64,000 nt of DNA from Populus alba (GCF_005239225.2 NC_133289.1:1185501-1249500); one strand, 5' to 3'. Positions 12,097 through 24,729 are shown, numbered from the stretch's first letter. Notes: a model not told the origin generated them from the letters alone. Numbers and translations are program-made.

Positions 12097-12464
12097 TTCG
12101 AAGATGGATAAGAAAACCCTAAGAAGGTTGGTCATGGATTTCTACCTGGACGGAGAGATTCTGTATAAAAGATCATTTGACGGAACTTAGCTAAGGTGTT
12201 TGAATGAGACAGATGCTAAAAATGCTTTATAGGAGGTGCATGAAGGGATTTGCTCAACTCATGCTAACGGACATATGGTAGCAAGGAAGATACAAAGGGC
12301 CGGTTACTTCTGGATGACATTAGAAAAGGACTGCATCGACCATGTCAGGAAATGTCACAAGTGTCAGGTGCATAGTAATAAGGTCAATGCACCTCCAACT
12401 CCTCTAGTTAACCTAGCATCTTCTTGGCCATTTGGGATGTGGGGGATCGATGTGATTGAACCAG
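12097..12464 (+). pseudogene. Element A integrase, N-terminal part
   Basis: The frame resumes after the solo LTR TSD with a segment linking RNase H to integrase. The HHCC zinc-binding region follows: His in HEGICSTHANGH and Cys in CHKCQ, about 12238-12375. The catalytic core starts with GIDVIEP near 12446, which contributes the first catalytic Asp. Two TAG stops lie at about 12188 and 12230. The gene is cut at 12464 by element B and continues at 45715. Confidence 0.85.
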
Positions 12465-14052
12465 TGATTAGTACTTAAAAGTGCATGTTTATCAAGGTTT
12501 TATATCATCATTTTGCACTTGAAGTATCAATAACTCCTTAACTAAAGCATGTTTTATAATAACAAGTTTGATATTATAAGATACCTTAATTTATGGTAAA
12601 TGCTCATTTTAAATGCAGAACTATCACATAAATAAAAGGATTGATTGATGAGTTTAAGCATTGAAAGTTAAAGGACAAAGAGATGGCCAAACTTAGAAAA
12701 GAGATGTCGATGCAGTCCAAACCGGAACAGTGCTCGGTAATTGGATCATATCTGGAGCTCTAGATCTCGGATTTAGGTCCATTTTATATGGATGGAAAGG
12801 TAAAAGATAGGCCTACAACTTTCATTTGGACACCAAGATCTGAGAAGGCCGTTTTCAAGTCCAAAATATAGGAACAACGAAGAAGTCCGAAGCTGTCCTG
12901 CAGCCCAGACACTATTTAGTGTTCAGCCCATATCTTGAGTTCTAGAAGTCCAAATGACCTCATCTTTTTTTTGCTGGAAAGCTGAGACAATTTCCTAGAA
13001 CATTCCTCAGAATTCTGGGCAAATTATGATGTTAGCAATGACGTCTTGTTCAGACAAGAAGATAAGGATTGTTATCAAGTCAAGATGTGGCCACCCACTC
13101 ATCAATTAGTCAACAAATCAATAGTTCCAAATTTTGGCCTATAAAAGAAGGCACTTACCATGTATTGAGGCATCTTGGTTTCCAGATCAAGATCATGCTC
13201 TTGCTTTCTCTCTTTGTATTGCTTATGTCTTGCTTTCATTAATATCAAGTTTATGCACTTCATTTCCTTTCTTTTACTTAGTTAACTTCTTTCTCATTTA
13301 TGTTCTTATCTTGTTTATTTATGTTTCTTTCTTTCATTATGTTTAGTTAAGTTAATTATGTCAAGGTGAAAAGGGTACACTAATGGTGTAAGAATAAGTA
13401 TAATATAAATTTAACATGGACCTTAACGTTGGATACTAACATGTTTTATATTTGTTATCTTGTTCACTTTTAATACTTTGCTTGTTAAATGGTTAATCTA
13501 GATTTATGTTGTATAACACTTGGTACAACAAATACTTGGTACTTTCATAGCCCATACTGTATGGTATAACCGACACCTGAGCTATGAAAGGACTTGATTT
13601 GTTGTTAACATAAGTTATAATCATGAATGCCTGCCAACATTTACAAGTATTAGCTTTATTCGAATAAGATAACTAATATAATCATGTTAACAATTTATAA
13701 TCTGATTGTAACCTCCTTTATGTGTGGTTTCCAATTGAGTAATAAGAATTTATATTATACTTGTTTGAAGTACCATTAGTGGATCCTCTAACCTTGACAT
13801 TCGTTTTTATCATTGTTTAATCCTTACATTAATCTTCCAACTCAAAGTTCTCATTAATTTCTTCATCTTCTTCTATTTCCACTACTACTACTATTATTAT
13901 TTTTATTATTGTTGTTGTTGTTATTTACATTATGTAATATATCCCTTTGATCTTTTCATAAACTCAGTATATAGGTTGGAAACCTGTGACCCGATCTTTT
14001 GGATCATTCTCAGGTGTAACAACGCCACGTACTGAGTATTATAATTATAATT

Positions 14053-14099
<47 letters not shown>

Positions 14100-14218
14100 A
14101 TTGTTATTTATAATTTATACAATTAACCTCTCTGTGGTTCGACCCCGGTCTTGCCGGGTTATTTATTACTTCGACACTCCTGCACTTGGGAAAAGACATC
14201 AAGCTTTTGGTCGTGTCA
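12465..14218 (+). repeat. Element B 5' LTR (Athila)
   Basis: 1754 bp. It has a TATA box CTATAAAAG at about 13139-13147 and a TTG/TTA microsatellite at 14050-14110. The last ~120 bases before GTGTCA are conserved in every Athila LTR in the window. Confidence 0.93.
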
Positions 14219-14224
14219 AGTTTT

Positions 14225-14242
14225 TGGCGCCGTTGCCGGGGA
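14225..14242 (+). other. Element B primer binding site (tRNA-Asp type)
   Basis: TGGCGCCGTTGCCGGGGA begins six bases after the LTR end. This is the site typical of Athila elements. Confidence 0.9.
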
Positions 14243-14448
14243 GGTAAATTCTTGTATAAATTATAATATTTATTTATTTTCTCTTTTCACTTTTCATTTT
14301 TCTAACTCTTGTTTCTTTTCTTTTGTTTTATTTCTTGTTCTTTTCTTTTGATTTCTTCCCTTTATTCTCTTTTTACACGTGCATGAGAGTTTGGTCACGT
14401 ACATTAAGTGGTCGACTTTGTAGGGTATCCTCATCATTTTCAGAAAAT

Positions 14449-16017
14449 ATGGCCGAAGAAGATAATCAATCACTTCATAATGAGAATAATGAGAATAACC
14501 GTATGAAAGCACTTAGAGACCACATGAATCCCACAAGAACAAGTGCACCCTCATGCATAGTTTTTCCTCCTGATGCATCTCACTTTAATTTTAAGCCAGG
14601 CATTATTCAACTCTTACCTTCTTTTCATGGCTTAGACTTAGAAAATCCATACTTGCATTTAAGGGAATTTGAGGAGGTCTGTAATACCTATAATGATTCA
14701 AATTGTAGCATGAACACTATCAGATTAAAGCTTTTTCCTTTTTCATTAAAAGATAAAGCTAAAACATGGCTACAAAATTTGAGACCAGGATCCATTCGTG
14801 CTTGGGATGATATGCAACAACAATTTTTAAAGAAGTTTTTTCCGTCTCATAGAACAAACTCTTTCAAAAGACAAATCATCACTTTCACTCAAAAACCAGG
14901 AGAAACATTTTACCAATGTTGGGATAGGTATCGAGATTTACTTAATACTTGCCCACATCATGGTTTTGAAACATGGAGATTGGTTTCACATTTTTATGAG
15001 GGTTTAACACCTAGAGATAGGCAAATGGTTGAATTGATGTGCAATGGAACTTTTGAAGATAAAGACCCTAATGAAGCAATGGAGTACCTAGACTTGCTAG
15101 CTGAAAATGCTCAAAATTGGGACACCACAGGTACTTATGAGGCACCAGGTAAAACTCAACCTCATACATCTAGTGGGGGTATGCACAACCTTAGGGAAGA
15201 TCATGACCTCCAAGCCAAGTTTGCATCTTTAGCTAGAAAAGTCGAGGCACTAGAATTAAAAAAGAGTGGTCAATTAAAATCTGTTCAAGACATTGTGTGT
15301 CAAATCTGTGAAACAAATGAGCATGCAACCAATGATTGTCCAACTTTGCCTTCTTTCAAGGAATGCCTCCATGAACAAGCCCATGCTTTAAACAGTTTCC
15401 AAAGACCCAACCATAACCCATACTCACAAACATATAACCCTGGTTGGAGAAATCACCTAAATTTTAGTTGGAAGAGTGATAGCAACAATGCACAAACTTC
15501 ACATCCACTGTTTCAAGCACACCATAATTTCCAAAATTCTCATGGATATGCACCTCCTTATGCTCCACCTCCTAGAAGAAATTTTGAGGAAACATTGCAT
15601 TCATTCATTGAAAAGCAGGAGACAATCAACACTCAACTTGCTCAAAGCATGACAGATTTTAAAGATGCTCTTGCAAAATTAACATCTGCTCTTAGTTTCC
15701 AAGAGAAAGGTAAGTTTCCATCTCAACCACAACAAAATCCAAAGGGGCAATACAATGCAAATGCAAGTGGTTCTGGAAGCCAACACATGGATCAAGTCAA
15801 ATCAGTCATCACTCTTCGTAGTGGTAAGGTTATTGAAAAACCCATTCTTGAACCTTGTGAGAAAGATGATGAGTCTATCTCTGAGGGTAAGGAAGGGGTT
15901 GAACCTGAACATTGCAAAGAAAAGCCTGATTCCCCGCCAGCACTTCCATTTCCTCATGCCATGATCAAACAAAGGAAAGTTAGTCACAACTCTGAAATCT
16001 TTGAAATTTTCAAATAG
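14449..16017 (+). CDS. gag: Athila gag (element B), ends at an in-frame amber codon
   Basis: It encodes the capsid/nucleocapsid precursor, 522 residues from the ATG at 14449 (MAEEDNQ). I prefer this start because the longer open frame upstream begins at a TTG in the U-rich leader. The retrotransposon-gag domain spans roughly residues 60-230 ([27 protein letters not shown]). A CCHC-type zinc knuckle (CQIC...H....C) lies at about 284-297. In element D the same frame runs on through a CAG codon into protease and pol. Here that codon is TAG (16015-16017), a C-to-T change, so the downstream frame is cut off unless the stop is read through. Confidence 0.88.
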   Translation: MAEEDNQSLHNENNENNRMKALRDHMNPTRTSAPSCIVFPPDASHFNFKPGIIQLLPSFHGLDLENPYLHLREFEEVCNTYNDSNCSMNTIRLKLFPFSLKDKAKTWLQNLRPGSIRAWDDMQQQFLKKFFPSHRTNSFKRQIITFTQKPGETFYQCWDRYRDLLNTCPHHGFETWRLVSHFYEGLTPRDRQMVELMCNGTFEDKDPNEAMEYLDLLAENAQNWDTTGTYEAPGKTQPHTSSGGMHNLREDHDLQAKFASLARKVEALELKKSGQLKSVQDIVCQICETNEHATNDCPTLPSFKECLHEQAHALNSFQRPNHNPYSQTYNPGWRNHLNFSWKSDSNNAQTSHPLFQAHHNFQNSHGYAPPYAPPPRRNFEETLHSFIEKQETINTQLAQSMTDFKDALAKLTSALSFQEKGKFPSQPQQNPKGQYNANASGSGSQHMDQVKSVITLRSGKVIEKPILEPCEKDDESISEGKEGVEPEHCKEKPDSPPALPFPHAMIKQRKVSHNSEIFEIFK

Positions 16018-18153
16018 GTAAGGATCAATATACCTTTGTTGGATGCTATTAAACAGGTTCCTTCCTATGCTAAATTTTTGAAAGATCTGTGCACTGTGAA
16101 GAGAAAATTGAATGTGAAAAAGAAAGCATTTTTAGCCGAACAAGTAAGTGCCATTCTTCAGAACAATAATGCTTTGAAATATAAAGACCCTGGTTGTCCT
16201 ATAATTTCTTGCTTTATTGGAGAACATAAAATTGAAAGAGCCTTACTTGATCTTGGAGCTGGTGTGAATTTACTTCCATATTCAGTTTTTCAGAGTCTCA
16301 ATCTAGGTGAGTTAAAACCAACCTCTGTAACTCTTTTACTCGCCGATAGATCTGTAAAAGTGCCTAGAGGAATAATTGAAGATGTGTTGGTACAAGTTGA
16401 TAAATTCATTTATCCTGTGGATTTTATTGTCTTGGACACGCAACCTGTTGAAGCATGTAATTCATTTCCTATTATTTTAGGACGTCCGTTTCTTGCAACT
16501 TCTAATGCATTGATTAATTGTAGGAATGGACTCATGAAGTTATCTTTTGGAAACATGACATTGGAGATGAATATTTTCAACGTTTGCAAGCAACCTGGAG
16601 ATGATAATGATTTACAAGAAGTAGATCATATTGAAGAATTAGTTCATGATCAACTTGAATCTACTTTGAGTAAAATTGAGTTGGATGAATATGAAGATTT
16701 GCAAATGATTTATTCTCAGGAAGAAATCATGGATGAAAAAGGCACCAAAAATATTAATGCCGATCTTTTGTCAAGAGTGACAACAGATTTGAGATCTGAC
16801 ATTACACCAATCGATGACTACTTTCCTGATGAATCTTTATTTTCTGTCTCTACGATGCCTTGGTTTGCTAATATTGTTAATTTTCTTGTTTCAGGACAAT
16901 TGCCAGCTCTTTGGAGTACCCAAGACAAAAGAAAGTTCTTGAACGAAGTAAAGAACTTTTATTGGGATGACCCTTATTTATTCAAATATTGTCCTGATCA
17001 AATATTTCGAAGATGCATTCCTGACAATGAGGTAAGTAGTGTTATTAAATTTTGTCATTCTGAGGCATGTGGGGGTCATTTCTCATCAAGAAAGACAACT
17101 GCAAAAATCTTACAAAGTGGATTCTATTGGCCCACCATGTTCAAAGACTCACATGCATTCTGTAAGATTTGTGAAAATTGTCAAAAGTTGGGATCTATTT
17201 CGAAACGTCACATGATGCCTTTAAATCCTATTCTTGTCATTGAGATCTTTGATTGTTGGGGTATAGATTTCATGGGTCCATTTCCTCCATCATTTGGTTT
17301 CGTGTACATATTAGTCGCAGTAGATTATGTTTCAAAATGGATAGAGGCAATTCCAAGTCGAACCAATGATCACAAAATAGTGATAAAGTTTTTGAAAGAA
17401 AACATTTTAAGTCGATTTGGAATCCCTCGAGCCATGATAAGTGACGGTGGAACACACTTTTGCAACAAGCCATTTGAGTCTTTAATGAAGAAATATGGAA
17501 TCACACATAAAGTTGCCACCCCTTATCACCCTCAGACAAGTGGACAAGTAGAGCTTGCTAATAGGGAGATCAAACAGATCTTGGAGAAAACAGTGAACCT
17601 TAATAGGAAAGACTGGTCTTTAAGACTTAATGATGCACTTTGGGCTTATCGAACTGCTTATAAAACATCATTAGGTATGTCACCTTATAGACTAGTCTAT
17701 GGAAAACCTTGTCACTTGCCTGTGGAAATTGAACATAAAGCTTATTGGGCTATTAAAGCTTTCAATTCAAGCCTTGATGATGTTAGTCAGCTGCGAAAAT
17801 TGCAAATAAATGAGCTTGAGGAAATAAGAAATGATGCATATGACAATTCAAAAATTCATAAAGCAAGAATTAAAGAGTTTCATGACAAGAAAATACTGAG
17901 AAAAACATTCAATGTTGGTCAAAAAGTCTTGCTTTATAATTCTCGACTCCATTTATTTCCTGGAAAACTAAGAACAAGATGGAGCGGTCCTTTTATTGTG
18001 AAACATGTGTATCCATATGGGGCCTGTGATATTGAGAATCCAAAGAATGGCAATGTTTTCAAGGTAAATGGGCATCGTTTGAAAGTTTATTTTGACAATT
18101 TTTCGGTTGAAAATGACTCTATTGAATTGAGTGATCTTGTATATAAAGATTGA
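16018..18153 (+). pseudogene. pol: Athila pol of element B: protease and integrase only, RT and RNase H deleted
   Basis: The frame continues from gag after the amber stop. The protease has the Athila active site [12 protein letters not shown] near 16250 and [12 protein letters not shown] near 16480. At about 16720 an in-frame deletion joins the protease C-terminal linker directly to the end of RNase H ([13 protein letters not shown]), removing all catalytic parts of RT and nearly all of RNase H. Integrase follows complete: an HHCC zinc finger (17055-17190), GIDFMGP and SDGGTHF with the two Asp residues, and [12 protein letters not shown] with the Glu. The frame ends at 18153. B therefore cannot reverse-transcribe itself; its integrase looks usable. 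Confidence 0.88.
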
Positions 18154-18347
18154 TTCTTTTTCTCACATTGTTTTGTGTTTTGTTGTTTTGCTAGTCTCTC
18201 TTTCACCCCGGTCAAATGGCGGATAACGGTACTCCGTGACTTAAGTCGGTTCTTTCAGTTTCCCAAATAACTGATATTTGTATATATTTGTACAATTCTT
18301 AGCTTTTTCTCCCTTCTTTGACTCTCTTCTCTAATTCTCTTTTGAAA
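18154..18347 (+). other. pol to accessory-ORF spacer of element B
   Basis: 194 bp of pyrimidine-rich sequence, nearly unchanged in D (32200-32393). It contains TTCTTTCAG at about 18250-18260, a possible splice acceptor, and a TC-rich tract running up to the ATG at 18348. This fits expression of the next ORF from a spliced or separate RNA; that is inference. Confidence 0.5.
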
Positions 18348-18743
18348 ATGGACACCACTCTTGAAAAGTTGAAAAGGTATTTTCCCGCTTTGCCTCCAAA
18401 TGCGATTAATAAATTTTACCGTGCTAGGTGTGCAAGATTGAGGTTATTAATGAATCATGAAATTCCTGAAGATATTCGCTGGCTAATTGAAGCAAAGGTC
18501 CGCTTATCAGGTGAGTCCTCCAATTCTTTCATTTCACACATGCCTGGAACAGGTAAAAGCACTTTTGCAAAGAAACGTCGTGCAAAACGACTGAAAGTCT
18601 GTCACAGATGTGCCAGATGGACTTGTAATGCGATATGTCGTTCTTTAGGAATGGTATCTGTAAACCGTGAAGATAAAATACAATTCATTAAGGATGGCCT
18701 GAGTAAGGGGTCTTTAGATAATCTTTTGTTGACCCTTGAGACG
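18348..18743 (+). pseudogene. Cysteine-rich nucleic-acid-binding-like accessory ORF of element B, 5' part
   Basis: It starts at the first ATG after the pyrimidine tract (MDTTLEKLKRYF). It encodes the first 132 residues of the protein seen whole in D (31651-32199): an N-terminal helix-rich part, the basic patch KKRRAKR at residues 75-81, and Cys at 85, 88, 93 and 97. The coding sequence stops at the TSD AGACG (18739-18743), where solo LTR E enters; a TGA is met at once. The remaining codons are at 41665-41817. The cut leaves the basic and cysteine parts intact, so a shortened protein could still bind nucleic acid. Confidence 0.8.
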
Positions 18744-19428
18744 TGACACGATCAAAAGCTTGATGTCTTTTCCCAAGTGCAGGAGTGTCGAAGTAATAAA
18801 TAACCCGGCAAGACCGGGGTCGAACCACAGAGAGGTTAATTGTATAAATTATAAATAACAACACAACAATAACAACAATAACAATAATAATAACAATAGT
18901 AGTACTAGTAATAGTAATAATAATAATAATACTCAGTACGTGGCGTTGTTATACCTGAGAATGATCTAAAAGATCGGGTCACAGGTTTCCAGCCGATATA
19001 CTGAGTTTATGAACAGATAATAGTAATAATAATAATAATAACAACAACAACAATAATAAAAATAATAGTAGTAGTAGTAGTGGAAATAGAAGAAGATGAA
19101 GAAATTAATGAGAACTTTGAGTTGGAAGATTAATGTAAGGATTAAACAATGATAAAAACGAATGTCAAGGTTAGAGGATCCACTAATGGTACTTCAAACA
19201 AGTATAATATAAATTCTTATTACTCAATTGGAAACCACACATAAAGGAGGTTCCAATCAGATTATAAATTGTTAACATGATTATATTAGTTATCTTATTC
19301 GAATAAAGCTAATACTTGTAAATGTTGGCAGGCATTCATGATTATAACTTATGTTAACAACAAATCAAGTCCCTTTCATAGCTCAGGTGTCGGTTATACC
19401 ATACAGTATGGGCTATGAAAGTACCAAG

Positions 19429-21764
19429 TGTCATAACCCAATTTTGGGTTATTCCCCAAATTTCATTTTTTTGAAAATAAAAAATAAAAAAAATAAAATA
19501 AAGGCTGGCAATATGGAGAAAGCTGATAAAAAAGAACCGCAAAAATAGGCAAAAATCGAAGGTCAAATTAAATGCAAATTCGAAGGTCAAATTAAATGAT
19601 TATTGGATGAATTTGCATAAAAATTAAGTCCAATGACATAATTAAATTTTTAATGGGCCATTTTGATTTAATCATGGGCCAAATTAAATTTTAATTATGT
19701 TTAAGAATTAATTTGGGTCCAATTGAAGGATTTAATTAAGTGCAAGGACTTAATTATACTTTAAATGGGTCAAATTAATTTGGGGGCTTAATTGGTGAAA
19801 AATTAAGTTTGAGAGCTTAATTTGGACTGAATTGAAAAGATTGAAATTTTAAGACCAAATTTAATTTTTACCAAGTCAATTGAACACAACAAATTGAGGG
19901 ACCAATTTGGAAACCCGAAAAAATGTTTTGCCTATAAATAGCAGTTTTTAACTCATTTTGTAGGGGGGGTTCATTTTGTAATTTTAGAAGGAAAGTGAGA
20001 ACCCTAAACAACTAAACTTTTCTTCTTCTCTACTGAAACCAGCCGCCGGCCCCCCTGCTGGTTTTGATTTTTGCTCCCAACAGCCGGTTCCACCATCCTC
20101 CCTCACCTGGCCGAACTCCAGCTCCCCTAGCAGCCACACGCCGGACCAAAACAAGAGGCTTCCCCCTTCGATCTCCATCCAGCCATTTCTCCCCTCTCGC
20201 CAGCCAAAGTTTTCGCGTCCCTTCAGCCCCAAAACAAACCGAAAAACTGGCCCCCGACCTTTAACCAAAGCCAACCAGCTAGCTCCCTCCTTCGATTGAG
20301 TTCCCCATCTCCCCGTCATCTGCCTCTTGCAGCCAAACCAACCTCCTCTACAGCCGGTTTTCACTGCTTCCTCATAACCAAGACAACCCGGTCATCAACA
20401 CAGACCCACCAGCAGCACCACTCTCCTTTCCCCACGGAGAACCAGCCACAACTCTTCTCCCCGCGGGTTTGATTTATTTTTCTCTTCTTTCCCATAGCTT
20501 CCAGCTCCGGCGCCTCCCAGGTCACGATCTCCTCCTCAGCCACGGCTGTTTCTCCTTCAGTTTCCTTCCACAGCAGCGACGACCGAACAGATCCAGCGCC
20601 GGGGCAGCACCGTCATCATCTCCTTCAACCGGTGGCAGACCCACGATCCCCTCTTCCATCGCAGCAACGCCCGGCGAGCCACCCAACACTCCGCTGTCTG
20701 AAGAACGAAGGAGCAGCCACCGGGAATAGAAGGATTTGATTGCAGATCTAAAAAAGGAAAAAACGAAAACTGATCTAAAAAAAAAAAACAACAAAGTAAA
20801 AACCGACTGCTCTGTGTGTTTTTCTTGTGTTTGCAGGTGACCGGATCCTCACCGCCGGCTGAAAATTGAAGAGGAGAAGAAGCCGCTCCAGGCGCCTCTG
20901 TTTTTTTTGGTTTCCAGCAGCGGCGCGTGAACCCACGCGCCGGCACTGTTCATGCAGCCCCAGAAGTCCTTCCCTGCAATTCCTGGAGTGTTGGGGGACT
21001 ATTTTGTAAATTTTAAGTTATTTAATGTAATTTTTATTTAGTTTTTGAATTTGTATTTTTGTAATATGTAAATGTGGAAAAGAAAAGAAAAAACAAATAA
21101 TAATAAAAAAAAGTTGTGTGTGTGTGTTTTTTATATTTATTTATTATATTGTATTATAAAAATAAAAAAAAACAAAAAAGGAATTAATTGTTTAATTTGA
21201 GCATGCACAAAATTCTAAGGATGGATAAAATCATGTTGTATTTTCCATGAAAATGTAAGAACATGTTTCTACATATATTCTGGGAATTAATAACTGATGT
21301 ATCGTAGCCTTAGAAGTGGGCTAAAATTCTATTTTAAAAATTACATCAAGCTCACGAAGTTTGAATGTGGTGTGCGCATTGTGTTTGTGAATTTTATGGT
21401 AAAATTGCAGGAATAAAGAAGGAATTAATATTTTGATTGGATCACGGTGTAGAAGTACAAACTTGTACGGAAGTTGTATTTTTAAAATCCGATGAAAAGA
21501 CAATTTTTTAAACTTCTTTTAACCCATCAAGTCCACGGAGCAGCTTACCTCAGGTAGGGTGTGTTAGGGGTGCTAACACCTTCCCTAACCACAACCAGTC
21601 CCTTACCCGCGAGTCTCTGACCATGACCAGTCCACCAGGGTTTCCTAGTAACCTCAATTAAATACTAGGTGGCGACTCCTAACGAACCAATTCAAGCAAT
21701 ACAACAACGAGAGATATAAAATCGCCAGCCGGTGCCGCGCGCGCGCGGATTTTGACGTGCGACA
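19429..21764 (+). repeat. Element C 5' LTR
   Basis: 2336 bp. TATA box TATAAATA at 19933-19940. A GC- and CA-rich leader-like region covers about 20035-20730. Compared with the 3' copy it lacks about 30 bp (present near 39877-39907) and shows only a few substitutions. The end, about 21540-21764, is related to the LTR ends of A and S. Confidence 0.92.
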
Positions 21765-21767
21765 GAA

Positions 21768-21785
21768 TGGCGACTCCACTGGGGA
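21768..21785 (+). other. Element C primer binding site
   Basis: TGGCGACTCCACTGGGGA, intact, three bases after the LTR end; tRNA-Arg type as in Ogre. Confidence 0.9.
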
Positions 21786-22490
21786 AAGGTATTGTTTTCG
21801 ACAATATTGGACTAAGCTTTGTGTATTTGATGTGTTTAACTTTGCCATTTTTGTCTTTTCATTTTATGCATGCATTTTCTAGAATTATTTCATGCATCAC
21901 TTGTATTTATTTTTGAAAGCACACACAAGCTTCTAAGTTAGGCGGGGAGTAGCAGTCTACCTCATGACTTTCAGTCGGGGTTCAGATTTGTGAAACATCC
22001 AACTATGAGCTGAGTGTTTACTCGGTAATGGCGGTCACATGGTGCCCCAACCATTCCTTGTAAACCCCTATACTACCTTCACGTGAGGTCGTCACTGGGC
22101 AGTTCATAGACCTTTTTGAGACCAGATAGAAAACCTACCCATGTTCACACGATGAATAGAACTTGTCCTTAGGTTGTATGTGCTATCATATATTTGTATC
22201 GGGGCGAACCGTTCTTGAAGCATCTTGAACTCAAGATTTTTGGGTGACACATTGGTCGTCACTCGGAAAATTTTCATTGTAGAGTTTGGGCAAAAATCAT
22301 GATTCTTGTTCCATCATACAAGAGTTACGACCATGTTGTCACCCCTCGAAGGACAAGTTCATCATATAGACTTCATGTTCATACATTTGTCATGCATGCA
22401 CCCGGATGAAAGATAGGTCCCCTCTGAGGCTACAACACCTGATTTTGAGAGAAACATTAGAGACTGAGTGCTCACCGCAGCATCCATTTC
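21786..22490 (+). other. Element C 5' leader
   Basis: Non-coding leader with blocks shared with A's leader (GGGGAGTAGCAG, CTCATGACTT, CCTTAGGTTGTATG). There is no ORF1, so the ORF1 gene was lost or never present. Its preservation next to lost genes points to a packaging or translation-control role. Confidence 0.55.
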
Positions 22491-22763
22491 CAAGAAGAGT
22501 TAGAGTCTTTGAAAGCAACTGTGGCTCGCCTCACTAGCTTACTCGAGCAAAAACTTAGAAATGCCTCTAGTGAAGGTCCTTCCAATCGGCCAACTATTTT
22601 TTGTTCAGCCCCAACAAAGACTCCGCCCGAAGAAATTGGGGGCCAACATGATCAAGAGCTTCAACACAATTTGAAGGGGAATTGCATCACCGTTGCAGAA
22701 TGGAGCCTGCTCTTGCTCTTCCCAAATAACTACCTTTGTTTGATCATGCCTCCAAAAACTTGA
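22491..22763 (+). pseudogene. gag stub of element C
   Basis: It encodes EELESLKATVARLTSLLEQ, matching the N-terminal coiled coil of gag in F (KELNSLKEDVTRLTSLLEQ). A Pro/Ser-rich stretch follows and the frame then ends at 22763 in unrelated sequence. Everything from capsid to integrase is missing. The stub may survive because the gag start overlaps a packaging signal; that is speculative. Confidence 0.75.
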
Positions 22764-23920
22764 ATTTTTGTTTCAACCTATTCCAGTTTTTGTTGGCAAT
22801 TTGGCTCAAAATTTCACAAGACTTTCCCTGTCCATTGAGCCTTCTTGTTAATAAGATCATGTGTTTTCCTGTGTTCATCACATGCTTTCATTTTTTGTTG
22901 TTGTTTCATGCAAATAACACATTGAGCATAACCTTTAAGCATGAAATAACCGTGCCCAAAATCTTGTGGTGCGTTTCCCTTTTCTTCCCAAAACAAAACA
23001 TAACCCCATGTTTTCATAAGGATTTTTGGGAATTCAAAGTTTAGTACAAAAACAGAAATCATGTTGATGTTTGTCCGAAACAAACGAGTTCTGGAAATTC
23101 AGGTGATTCCTTAGAGAGGTAACCATAAACCTAGAAAAAAAAAAAAAAACCACCATGAAGTGACTCCAAAAGCTGAGTTTTGATTGCATGAATAATGAGA
23201 AATCACTCTGCATACTCGCATGAAAGCAAGGCTTACCGATCCTAAATGCATGCATTTGAGATGAAGAAAGGCCATCTTTGATAATCCTTTCACAAGTCTA
23301 AAATATATCATTTGCAGTCCCCTTTTGAGCCTAACAAATTTTTCTTGAAAAATAACCTTGTCTAGGATCACACCCTACATTGGGGGGCCAAGTGCAAAAA
23401 ATCTATAATGATTGAAAGTGTCCAAATAACTCTTTGGGGGCATGAAAAATTCTTCAACGATGAAAGTGCCCAAACCATACTAGGGGGCATAAAAGAAAAT
23501 TCTCAATCATCAAAGGTGCCCATACAAAGCTGGAGGGCATAAAAAAAAAATCCAAAGGATCCAAAAAATTTTGAGCAAAAAAACAAGGCTAATGCAATGA
23601 TGCTCAAAATCAAATGAAGAAAAAAAAAAAAACAAAGAGAAAGAGCCCAACCCAACGCTGGGGGGCACCGTGGACCATTTTACAAATCAATTCCAAGGTC
23701 CAGAAATGTATGAACAAAAGAGTTTGGGATATAAGCACCAGTGATCCTTAGTCTTAAAGTCCCTTAAACACCTTTTGAGCCTACAAATATCCTTTTCTTC
23801 ATAACCAATAGCCCAAGCCTACATTACGTGCCTAATGAAGCCCTTTCTGATCAAAGGCAAGCAATTTGGATTGGTAGGCAATGCTTTCTCATACGAAATA
23901 AAATCATTATTCATGCAAAT
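22764..23920 (+). other. Element C 3'-type non-coding region
   Basis: No genes. The part at about 23255-23400 (GGCCATCTTTG, CAGTCCCCTTTTGAGCC, CACACCCTACATTGGGGG) matches element A after its integrase at about 46865-46990, so it is the Ogre 3' region joined to the gag stub by the deletion. Short GGGGGCAT...AAGTGCCCA repeats occur at 23380-23560. Confidence 0.6.
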
Positions 23921-23940
23921 AAAATGAATGCTTTCACAAA

Positions 23941-24192
23941 CGGTTCTCAATAACCCTCAAATTGAAATTCAAACCTTTTGTGACCAATTAGATGTCACTT
24001 TGTGTTTCTTCAAATTTTCACCAACGGTTCTCAATAACCCTCAAATTGAAATTTAAACCTTTTGTGACCAACCAGATGTCACTTTGTGTTTCTTCACATT
24101 TTCACCAACGGTTCTCAATAACCCTGAAATTGAAATTTCAACCTTTTGTGACCAATCAGATGTCACTTCATATTCTTCACATTTTCACCAAA
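23941..24192 (+). repeat. Three 84-bp tandem repeats in element C
   Basis: Each unit starts CGGTTCTCAATAACCCT, at 23941, 24025 and 24109. The period is a multiple of three, so an ORF with a repeated 28-residue unit appears in one frame (23992-24222). I regard it as a by-product of the period. Confidence 0.85.
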
Positions 24193-24729
24193 ATCAAAAC
24201 AAAAAGTTGTCATCACTTCTGAAAACCTCTCCATAGGAATCACTTGAATTTCTTCAGAATGAGTTCGCTTTGAATCGATGTCAAAATGATTTCTGTGTCT
24301 GGAATAGCTTTGAAATTCCAAAAATTCTGCATGAAAACGACTCCTTGTCAAACCTTCCTTCATATAGCCTCATCCCCAAACCCGAATTGAATACTTGGGG
24401 GCATGATCAAGCTAGGGGGCCATCAAAAACATCTGGTAGGGCTGGCTCCATGATTCCCTTCTAAGAAAAACATTGGGCAAAATTGGCAACCCTTGAGATA
24501 AAGGGGCGAAGGACAAAGAAGTATGATGATATCAAGTCCTTCCAAGTGGTCAAGATCACAAGATATGACTCGAGTAAGCAAGAGCGAAAAGAGCCATCAA
24601 AGCTTACTATTAGAGACTCCAACTTCTGAGAAAAGAAGAACTCCATGGAGAAAAGGGGACCTATACTTCTCAGGTAAGTATACATGCATATTGATCATGA
24701 TGCATTACTTTCATCCTTGACAGATCGGT

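Noticed and set aside
13134..13346. 70-residue hydrophobic ORF recurring in every Athila LTR (also 28623-28901, 38214-38426, 40922-41134, 44631-44843)
   Set aside because: It begins in the TATA region and is composed of T-rich LTR sequence; present also in solo LTRs, with no sign of coding constraint.
16015..16017. Programmed read-through at the gag amber codon
   Set aside because: The close relative D has CAG and one uninterrupted frame, so a single C-to-T mutation is simpler.
18348..18743. Accessory ORF as a degenerate Athila env gene
   Set aside because: No signal peptide, transmembrane segment or glycoprotein-like length; it is basic and cysteine-rich instead.
23992..24222. Repeat-protein ORF in element C
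   Set aside because: The frame exists only because three 84-bp tandem units have a length divisible by three; no start context or homologue.
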